Below are positions 1 to 6,084 of a stretch of 8,956 nucleotides of DNA, one piece after another; the stretch's first letter is position 1; every line of letters begins with the position of its first letter. Made by a program: the position numbers and the translations under genes. This DNA is from Candidatus Zixiibacteriota bacterium (GTDB lineage Bacteria > Zixibacteria > MSB-5A5 > JAABVY01 > JAHJOQ01). The notes under the pieces were generated by a model that was not told where the DNA came from, did not search any database, and saw only the letters and a list, made by a program, of their open reading frames with translations. The stretch is taken from NCBI GenBank assembly GCA_024275215.1, contig JAJRZO010000478.1:1-8956 (forward strand). Reading direction: 5' to 3'.

Positions 1-109
1 CTCGCTCCCATCCGATTACCGGATGGTGATATGTGTGCTTGCGGAACGCGAGCCTGTTCAGCTCCTGATACAGGTAACCGCCGGGATCGTCGTCGATTGA
101 TCTCCTGCG
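1..109 (-). pseudogene. Continuation of the M16 peptidase reading frame beyond the amber stop; runs off the window
   Basis: Read in the same frame as the upstream M16 fragment, the 36 codons after the TAG are open. They give RRSIDDDPGGYLYQEL followed by NRLAFRKHTYHHPVIGWER. This is a close fit to the M16 family consensus following the zinc-binding Glu (acidic DDDP, then an ELN.LAF stretch, then HPY.HPVIGWE). The family match therefore crosses the stop codon with no frameshift. One base change (GAG to TAG) would account for the interruption. The rest of the gene lies outside the window, so further lesions cannot be assessed. Confidence 0.7.
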
Positions 110-559
110 CTACTCTCTGACAGGCCCAAGTTCACGGCGAAAGGCGTCGCGTGTGAATTTCAAATTCCTGATTCGATCCGATTCGATTTCAATGATCCGC
201 TTGAGAAACTCAGATTTCGCATTCACGAAATAGCAGGTATAATCCTCCGATGTGTATGCGTTTGTCTGTGCACCCATCGGCGCGACAGCATCGCTGAAAT
301 TCGGAAACTTCTTGGTGCCGCGAAACATCATGTGTTCCAGAACATGAGCTGCTCCGGTTCCCCCCGCTCTGGTCTCGTCGCGGGAACCAGCATTGATATA
401 TGTCCGGTATGAGACTGTCGATACGGTTGTGTCGACACATGTAAGAATTGTAAGACCATTCGGAAGGATTGTCATTTCGACTTCGAGTCCGATATCAGTC
501 GAAGCAGATGATATGCCTGACAGTATCAGGAATATGAATAGTACGCTTCTCGATAACAT
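110..559 (-). CDS. M16 zinc peptidase, N-terminal part, ended by a premature in-frame amber stop
   Basis: Encodes about 149 residues from the ATG at 557-559. An in-frame TTG at 593-595 would add 12 residues. I prefer the ATG because it opens directly onto a signal peptide (MLSRSVLFIFLILSG, then a small-residue stretch ending SSAS). The mature part is the start of an M16 (pitrilysin/processing-peptidase type) domain. It has the inverted zinc motif HVLEH, followed by MMFRGT, then NAYTSEDYT, and about 50 residues on, IESDR, whose Glu is the expected third zinc ligand. The frame ends at TAG (110-112), just where the family usually reads E-E-R-R, and homology resumes in the same frame after it (see 1-109). 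Family M16 proteins of this kind are secreted or periplasmic peptidases, typically over 400 residues, so this product would be far too short and would lack the rest of the domain. It is probably a disabled gene, unless the stop is a sequence error or is read through. No strong ribosome binding site is visible before either start. Confidence 0.75.
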   Translation of the reverse strand: MLSRSVLFIFLILSGISSASTDIGLEVEMTILPNGLTILTCVDTTVSTVSYRTYINAGSRDETRAGGTGAAHVLEHMMFRGTKKFPNFSDAVAPMGAQTNAYTSEDYTCYFVNAKSEFLKRIIEIESDRIRNLKFTRDAFRRELGPVRE

Positions 560-741
560 GACGGGATATTTACCGACTGTATGACTTGAAATCAAGAGAA
601 TTCCATCGGTGTCAATATCCTGAGCGGAACGATGCGCTGTTATCTACGTTGATCCTAACGAGCGCAACAAATGAGAAAATATGATGAAAACAATACGAGT
701 ATTGCCCACACAGGCGACTTGTGTTAAATTGAATATGCCAA

Positions 742-772
742 TTGACAATTAGTAATATGTACCGTCTATAAG
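742..772 (+). promoter_or_regulatory. Possible sigma70-like promoter reading toward the M28 gene
   Basis: A perfect TTGACA at 742-747 is followed by TATAAG at 767-772 (five of six to the -10 consensus), but the spacer is 19 bases, longer than the preferred 17. It would leave a leader of roughly 360 bases before the M28 start, running through the palindromic repeat. The local sequence is AT-rich, so a chance match is quite possible. Confidence 0.2.
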
Positions 773-936
773 TTGCGGCAAGAAAGACATTCGACATGGA
801 GTCATGTGTGACAATTGGGTATGGATCTTGTTGCAAGCGACCAAAGGGGGCATGGCAGTCTGAAACAAGACAAAATCTTACTAAAACTGAGATCACTAAG
901 TTGCGATCGCTCTTTCCGATGGTAATACTCACACCT

Positions 937-964
937 CGTCATTCCCGCGAAGGCGGGAATCCAG
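937..964. repeat. Short palindromic repeat of the widespread ATTCCCGC/GCGGGAAT type
   Basis: The core is a perfect eight-base inverted repeat, ATTCCCGC (941-948) and GCGGGAAT (953-960), with a GAAG loop, flanked by CGTC and CCAG. This sequence style is familiar as an interspersed repeat in many bacterial genomes. It is recognisable by the junk peptides it gives when translated, SREGGNP on one strand and WIPAFAGMT on the other, both present here. The Neisseria dRS3 repeats have a similar ATTCCC...GGGAAT layout. It is probably a non-autonomous mobile or REP-like element. As RNA it would form a stable hairpin in the leader of the M28 gene, but it lacks a U-tract on either side, so it is not a standard terminator. 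Confidence 0.75.
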
Positions 965-1141
965 AACCAGATATTGAAAGCGTTAATGTTGTCATAAACC
1001 TGATTGACTTTTCTGCTCCTTGCGTCTGCAGTGGCGAAGAGCACGACCTCTTCTTGAGACAGCCTCTCCACATCTGCCGATGTCAGCGCAAGCAGGAACA
1101 TACAATAATATCAGCTCTCCACAGGAATTGAGGTTAACAAT

Positions 1142-3886
1142 ATGAAAAAATCAATTATGATCGGATTGAGTTGCTTGGTCATGTTTTCGTTCTCTGCATT
1201 AACAATATACGCGGAGAAGACAGAGCAACTCTATCGTATCACTATATCGAGCTATGCGGATGCACGTCTGGTAAACTCATCAGGAGTAAGGGCGATTCTC
1301 GGCGAGAACAACGAATATCTTGTTTCAGGTGGAGCAGAATCCATCGAAAAGATTCGCGCCGCCGGCATTCGGAGCGATTTGCTGTATCACGAATTCAATC
1401 CGGATGACTGGGTAATCATATCATCGGAAAACCCCGAAATCGAACTTGCAATACGAACCATGAGTCTCGGAATGGCTGATTGGATTGTCACAGGCTCACA
1501 AATCCTTATACGAAAGACTGACATTCCGAAAGTTGGATTCGGAAACGAACTTTGGACACTACCGCTGCCATCGGGAGATATTCCGATTCGATACTATCCG
1601 GAGACATATTTCACAGCTCCGCCGGTAGAACTCGATCTGATCGATTCACTCGTGAGCCTCGTGTCGGCGGACAGTATTGAATCTTATGTAAAAAATCTGG
1701 AAGCATTCCAGACCAGGTATTCATTAACTGATTCAGTCATCAGTGCGCGAGACTGGATTATAAGTAAATTTAATTCGTTTGGTATGGAAGTCAGTATCGA
1801 TTCATTCCTCCATAATACGGGAAATGTGCCTTATGGCGATTATGGATACAATGTTGTGGCGGACTATGTCGGAACATCGGCTCCTGATGTTTACATAGTC
1901 CTCGGTGCGCATTATGACTGTATTTCCAACAATCCTTTCGTTCATGCTCCGGGTGCCGACGATAACGCGAGCGGCACCGCTTTTTGTATCGAGATCGCGA
2001 GAGTGCTTCAACAGTTCGAAACACCCAAGACTATCCGATTCGTTTGCTTTGAATTCGAGGAACAGGGGTTGATTGGCAGTTACAGATATGTCGACAGCCA
2101 TGTTGACCAGAATATCGAAGTGATGATCAACGCGGATATGATTGGCAGCAATCTTTCCACTAATTCGACAGTCAAGATTTACAATACACTGGCTTCGAAA
2201 CCATACGCCGAGTTCATTTCAACGCAGATAGGCAGACACTCAGAATTGATTGGGAATACAAACGTCGGCAATTCGGGACGCTCGGATCATGCGCCGTTCC
2301 AAAGGTACTGGCCTGCTGTATTTATCCATGAACAGAATTTCTCAACGCACTACCACTCGGTGTCGGACTCAGCCAGTTATCTCGATTTCAATTACATGAA
2401 AGATATCATAAGAGGGGCTGCCGCAGCAACATACCAGATTGCGACTGCTCCGCCGAATGTTGAAAATGTCGTGGTCACTGATCCGGGGAAGGGTGATCGT
2501 CTGCTTGTCGAATGGGATGAGCCTGATGATTCACGCGATCTGGAATACAAAATACTTATCGGGACGGAGTCCGGTCACTATACCGATTATCAGATCGTCC
2601 ACAAGGGCATTTCGTCAGCGGAGTTGACCGGACTGACTGAAGGAGTGGAGTATTTCATTGCCGTTTCTGCAGTGATCGATGACACTCTTTTCAGCATTCT
2701 GCGATTCGAGGATTCCGGCATTCCTGTTTCAATGCCATACGCTCCCGATACACTGTTTGCGATCCCCCGGCTCAGGTCGATACAACTTAACTGGCCACCC
2801 TCGATTCATCCCGATGTGGTTTCATATCATATTTTCCGATCTGTAGCTGATATGGATGATTTCTCACTCATAGCGGAAACCTCTGATACATCATTGACAG
2901 ATGAGCTTATTCTAAATGAAAACTATTACGACTATTATGTTATTGCTGTCGATGAGGACTCGAATCAATCAGCGCCCGGCGACACGGTTACATCCATCGG
3001 CTTGTTTTTCAATCGCAATCTTCTTGCCGTACTGGAAAGAGACTGGCGACTCGACACATCAGTTGCATACTCGCGTTTTCAATCGATGCTTTCTGATATT
3101 CCCAATGATGAAGTTATTGTTCCATTCGCACAGTCCTCCGGACTCAGCATTGAAGACTTCGGGCAGTACAGATCTGTTTTCTGGATTGCGGATGGGGTTT
3201 ACACAAGTGTTCCCATTCGAAACGAATTGAAACAGTTCAAAGAATATGGCGGGAATATTCTCCTGATGGGACCTATGATTGCTGGTAAACTGGAATCAGA
3301 TGACAGTTTCCTTGGTTCGTTGGGATATACAATGTCAACTGATACCAATTTCGTATCGGGACTCGGAATCGAAGGCTGGCCGAATGCTATTCCCGATCAG
3401 ACAATAGAGGCTTATTGGAATTTGGGGGGGATAAGTCAGTATCTTGTTAATGTGCCTGTACTTGAACCGGATCCTGGAATTGCATCACAAATTTACTTGT
3501 ATCAGGCGTTTGACATGGACACTGTTTTCCATAACAAGCCATGCGGTATATACGCGGAGATCGGCGATTCCAAACTTGCTTACCTGAGTTTCCCATTAGT
3601 AAATCTTACAGTGGAATCGGGAAGGAATATACTCAATCACGCTGCAGACATGTTCGGAATTACGAGAAACGGCGCGGGTGACATTGACGATGACACACAT
3701 TACACGCTTCTCGATGCCGTGCTGATGATCAGTATGCTCTATTCATCGGCGCCGATGCCGGATGATTTGAACAGGCTCGATGTCAATGCTGACTGTATTT
3801 TCGATCTTAAAGATGTAATATATCTTCTGACATACATCTATGCCGATGGTGATCCGCCGGGATATGGTTGTGTGGAATCAGAGTAA
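1142..3886 (+). CDS. Secreted M28-family zinc aminopeptidase with two FN3 domains and a C-terminal dockerin
   Basis: Encodes 914 residues from an ATG with GAGG eight bases upstream. Residues 1-24 form a Sec signal peptide (MKK, hydrophobic core, likely cut after IYA). Residues 25-165 are an unassigned N-terminal domain. The M28 catalytic domain spans about 170-435 and has all expected co-catalytic zinc residues: H257 in GAHYD, D273 in GADDNASG, E306-E307 in FEEQGL (general base and ligand), D332 in NADMIG, and H405 in HSVSD. Two fibronectin III-like modules follow (about 436-525 and 532-618). Then comes an unassigned alpha/beta-looking stretch (620-840) containing GGNILLMGPM. The end (846-910) is a type I dockerin-like pair of calcium loops with acidic positions D847/D849/D851/D858 and D880/N882/D884/D888/D891. 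Known M28 enzymes release N-terminal amino acids from peptides. The dockerin implies anchoring to a cohesin partner, which is not in this window. Its stop is one base from the convergent hybrid kinase gene. Peptidase call is firm; substrate unknown. Confidence 0.93.
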   Translation: MKKSIMIGLSCLVMFSFSALTIYAEKTEQLYRITISSYADARLVNSSGVRAILGENNEYLVSGGAESIEKIRAAGIRSDLLYHEFNPDDWVIISSENPEIELAIRTMSLGMADWIVTGSQILIRKTDIPKVGFGNELWTLPLPSGDIPIRYYPETYFTAPPVELDLIDSLVSLVSADSIESYVKNLEAFQTRYSLTDSVISARDWIISKFNSFGMEVSIDSFLHNTGNVPYGDYGYNVVADYVGTSAPDVYIVLGAHYDCISNNPFVHAPGADDNASGTAFCIEIARVLQQFETPKTIRFVCFEFEEQGLIGSYRYVDSHVDQNIEVMINADMIGSNLSTNSTVKIYNTLASKPYAEFISTQIGRHSELIGNTNVGNSGRSDHAPFQRYWPAVFIHEQNFSTHYHSVSDSASYLDFNYMKDIIRGAAAATYQIATAPPNVENVVVTDPGKGDRLLVEWDEPDDSRDLEYKILIGTESGHYTDYQIVHKGISSAELTGLTEGVEYFIAVSAVIDDTLFSILRFEDSGIPVSMPYAPDTLFAIPRLRSIQLNWPPSIHPDVVSYHIFRSVADMDDFSLIAETSDTSLTDELILNENYYDYYVIAVDEDSNQSAPGDTVTSIGLFFNRNLLAVLERDWRLDTSVAYSRFQSMLSDIPNDEVIVPFAQSSGLSIEDFGQYRSVFWIADGVYTSVPIRNELKQFKEYGGNILLMGPMIAGKLESDDSFLGSLGYTMSTDTNFVSGLGIEGWPNAIPDQTIEAYWNLGGISQYLVNVPVLEPDPGIASQIYLYQAFDMDTVFHNKPCGIYAEIGDSKLAYLSFPLVNLTVESGRNILNHAADMFGITRNGAGDIDDDTHYTLLDAVLMISMLYSSAPMPDDLNRLDVNADCIFDLKDVIYLLTYIYADGDPPGYGCVESE

Positions 3887-3887
3887 A

Positions 3888-5552
3888 TCAGTCTGATGTC
3901 GGAAATGTGATGTGGAAAGTCGTACCCTGACCTTCGGCAGATACTACTTCGATCTGCCCGTTGTGACTTTCCACGACTTTTCTGCAAACCAGCAGCCCGA
4001 ATCCGTGTCCACTCTTCTTCGTAGTGAATCGGTTGGAGAACATTGTCTTCTGAAGGCTTTCAGGTATTCCGCTGCCGTTGTCCGCAACATCGATACTGAT
4101 ATCCGATCCTGAAAGCCGGGTCGTTATTGTGATTTCGCGTTGTCCATCGAATTCCTGCGGGAACGATTCCGCAGCGTTGTTCAGCAGATTGTAGAATAAC
4201 TGTTGAATCTGCTGAGTGTCCGCAGTAATCTCAGGGAGGTTGCCGCTCTTATTGTGAATCAACCTGATCTTGCGATATTTCTTCTGAGGCGAGAGGAAAG
4301 AAACTATGTCCTCAATCAGGTCGTCCAAATCGAATGCCGTTTTCTCAGATTTGAGTTTTGCGGAATCTACCAGTCCTCTGGTGAATCTGGTCATCTGATC
4401 GAGGCTTTCATCTATCCCTTTGATATATTTGCTGATATCATCAGAGTTCGTGATCTTAGCCTTCAATTTCAGCAATTCGAAATTCGACTGAACTATATTC
4501 AGGAAATTATTCAATTCATGGCCGATCTCGGCGGACATAATACCCTGTGTGGCGACACGTTCGAGATTTATTATCTGGTCATGAATCGTCGCCAGCTCAG
4601 CGAGAGCCGCCTGCGATTCACCGAGCAGAAGAACATTCTCTACAACTACCATCGCCATGTTCAACACGAGATTCAGGAGCTTGAGGTCTTTGTCAGAGAA
4701 CGGTACTTCAGTTGATTCATTCTGAATGCAGAGAGTCATGAGGAATTCATCTCTGTGTGTCGCTTTCAGCGTGGTGCTTCCCGCATTCGAATCGAAATAC
4801 CTGATCAGACTGTTTGATTCAGGCACGAGTCGAAGTAGTTTCGCCACAAACGGGTGTTCGGTGAAATCATTCGAATGCAGCGGAGTATCGAAATCGAAAC
4901 AGTTTCTCGCGTCATCGGCTTGAAGTTTCGCTGACATTTCCTTGAAATCGCTCTCCCTGACATTGTCAGTCCAGACCAGATCAAGTTCTTCCGATTTATC
5001 CTCCCAGCAGGAAATGAATCCGGTTGTCAGGCCGGAGTTTATCAACGCCAGTCCGAGAGACAACCTGAGCAGACTTTTCTTGTCACCAACAGTGTAAAGC
5101 ACTTCAACAAGATCTGAAAGCTGATCGAGGCGGGCACCGTCAGTTTTTGCAACCTCCTCGCGCCTTTTCTCGACCGCCTTCGTCACCGCCGCCCTGAGTT
5201 CGACGAGTTCGAAAGGCTTCATGATATAATCATAGGCGCCTGTTTTGATTGCCTCCTTGGCGGTTTCCAGATTAGCATATCCGGTCATAAAGATCGCCCC
5301 GATATTCTCGTCGATCTTCTTGATGCGCTTAACCATTTCGAGTCCGTTCATCTCCGGCATACTGATGTCGGTCAGGACGAAATCGAATTTCTCCTTTTCG
5401 ACTCTCTTGAGAGCTTCAAGCGGGTTAGTTTCAGTCTCGACCAGGTATCCTTCACCCTCGAGGACATCTGCGGCGACGCTCAGGATGATTTTTTCATCAT
5501 CGACGATGAGCAGTTTTGTTGTTGCGCTATCCTGTTGTGATTCGTTTGACAT
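3888..5552 (-). CDS. Soluble hybrid regulator: receiver domain, GAF-like region, histidine kinase
   Basis: I start at the ATG at 5550-5552, which has AAAAGG (5558-5563) five bases upstream, giving 554 residues. A further upstream TTG (5613-5615) would add 21 poor-quality residues inside the preceding gene. The N-terminus is a receiver domain (about 12-130) with acidic pocket D18/D19, phospho-acceptor D62 in TDISMPEMNG, T90 and K112. Residues 140-310 look like a GAF-type sensory region ending in a helix. A HisKA dimerisation domain carries H345 in GHELNNF; the Pro usually found after HELNN is replaced by Phe. The HATPase_c domain (about 405-554) has the N box NLLNNAAES, the G1 box DNGSGIP and GHGFGL. 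No membrane segment is seen. Such REC-HK proteins usually take phosphate from another kinase, which then tunes their own kinase activity. The gene overlaps the stand-alone receiver gene by 26 bases, so the two are probably co-translated partners. The phosphorylation target is unknown. Confidence 0.92.
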   Translation of the reverse strand: MSNESQQDSATTKLLIVDDEKIILSVAADVLEGEGYLVETETNPLEALKRVEKEKFDFVLTDISMPEMNGLEMVKRIKKIDENIGAIFMTGYANLETAKEAIKTGAYDYIMKPFELVELRAAVTKAVEKRREEVAKTDGARLDQLSDLVEVLYTVGDKKSLLRLSLGLALINSGLTTGFISCWEDKSEELDLVWTDNVRESDFKEMSAKLQADDARNCFDFDTPLHSNDFTEHPFVAKLLRLVPESNSLIRYFDSNAGSTTLKATHRDEFLMTLCIQNESTEVPFSDKDLKLLNLVLNMAMVVVENVLLLGESQAALAELATIHDQIINLERVATQGIMSAEIGHELNNFLNIVQSNFELLKLKAKITNSDDISKYIKGIDESLDQMTRFTRGLVDSAKLKSEKTAFDLDDLIEDIVSFLSPQKKYRKIRLIHNKSGNLPEITADTQQIQQLFYNLLNNAAESFPQEFDGQREITITTRLSGSDISIDVADNGSGIPESLQKTMFSNRFTTKKSGHGFGLLVCRKVVESHNGQIEVVSAEGQGTTFHITFPTSD

Positions 5553-5940
5553 TGCTGCCTTTTGAATATAGAGCTTCTGCCTGCCGTACACTCTTGCGGA
5601 CTTCATCGATGTCAAATGGCTTACTGATACATGTTATTGCCCCGAAGGTCTGAGCAGCCTCAGCCATCTCGTCCGGCAGACTGTCAGTCATGACAAACAG
5701 GAGTTCTGGTTTGATCTCTTGTGATTTCTTCAAAGTATCAAGACCATTCCGCCTGGGCATATGTATATCACAGAATACCAGGTCTATCTGCTTCGATTCG
5801 ATCACATCAAGAGCTTCTATACCATCATTGGCGCAGACAACCTCGTAACCCTCCGACTCAAGAAGTTCAGTCAGCAGGTCACGAATGACTTCTGTGTCAT
5901 CAACAATGAGGATAGTTCTTACTTGTTTAGTATCAGTCAT
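5527..5940 (-). CDS. Stand-alone receiver (CheY-like) response regulator
   Basis: Encodes 137 residues, starting at ATG with GGAG (5950-5953) nine bases upstream. It is one receiver domain with no output domain: ILIVDDTE supplies the acidic pair D14/D15, D58 in FCDIHMP is the phospho-acceptor, T85 is the switch Thr and K107 in SKPF the conserved Lys. The residue after the switch Thr is Asp (MTDS), where MTG is more usual. The short tail after the last helix is basic and ends at TAG. A domain like this either shuttles phosphate between proteins or binds a target directly. Lying between a membrane kinase and a REC-kinase hybrid, it probably accepts phosphate from one or both. It resembles the receiver domain of the next gene in layout, but the two are clearly diverged. 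Confidence 0.93.
   Translation of the reverse strand: MTDTKQVRTILIVDDTEVIRDLLTELLESEGYEVVCANDGIEALDVIESKQIDLVFCDIHMPRRNGLDTLKKSQEIKPELLFVMTDSLPDEMAEAAQTFGAITCISKPFDIDEVRKSVRQAEALYSKGSNVKRITTG
5558..5563 (-). promoter_or_regulatory. Ribosome binding site deciding the hybrid kinase start
   Basis: AAAAGG on the minus strand, five bases before the ATG at 5552 and inside the 3' end of the receiver gene. The longer TTG-start reading would place the start deep in the upstream gene. The position supports the shorter protein and coupling to translation of the receiver. Confidence 0.55.
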
Positions 5941-6084
5941 AATCAGTTGCTCCGTATCTATATATCGGGAGCTTGTAGAATTACCTGAACACGAAAACCG
6001 AATGTTTTATCCTATTTAAGCTGAAGAAATACTCTAAAAATTATCTATCACAGACTTTATTATTACCCAATACCGGACACGACT
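5941..6084 (-). other. Gap between the two gene pairs of the signalling cluster
   Basis: These 144 AT-rich bases separate the membrane kinase stop from the receiver start. I see no convincing hairpin with a T-tract and no strong -35/-10 pair on the minus strand, and no GG-N10-GC sigma54-type element. Transcription from the upstream pair may simply run through. A separate weak promoter for the receiver and hybrid kinase cannot be excluded. The receiver's ribosome binding site is at 5950-5953. Confidence 0.4.

Larger units (their letters stand above)
560..1141. other. Divergent intergenic region between the M16 and M28 peptidase genes
   Basis: This stretch of 582 bases separates two divergently transcribed genes, so it should hold both promoters. 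Open frames here give low-complexity or implausible peptides, and I see no convincing complete gene and no tRNA-like structure. It does contain a palindromic repeat (937-964), a weak promoter-like pair on the plus strand (742-772), and a minus-strand frame before the M28 gene that may be a gene remnant (976-1101). The M28 gene has a good ribosome binding site at the right edge, GAGG at 1130-1133, eight bases before the ATG. Confidence 0.6.

Noticed and set aside
612..932. Minus-strand open frame of about 106 codons
   Set aside because: Composition is rich in Cys, His and Tyr with no domain-like pattern; no start signal; looks like a chance frame in AT-rich DNA.
796..1131. Plus-strand open frame of about 111 codons in the intergenic region
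   Set aside because: It runs through the palindromic repeat, giving the usual SREGGNP junk peptide; it has no recognisable domain and no good ribosome binding site.
1142..1180. Lipobox at C11 of the M28 signal peptide
   Set aside because: Residues before the Cys (G-L-S) do not match the lipobox and the hydrophobic stretch before it is too short; a signal peptidase I site after IYA fits better.
3421..3430. Run of seven G in the M28 gene as a possible slippage or phase-variation site
   Set aside because: The reading frame is intact through it and the protein continues normally to a dockerin; one G7 tract alone is weak evidence.
4203..4715. Long plus-strand frame of 170 codons opposite the hybrid kinase
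   Set aside because: It is an antisense shadow of a well-supported kinase gene, with no domain of its own.
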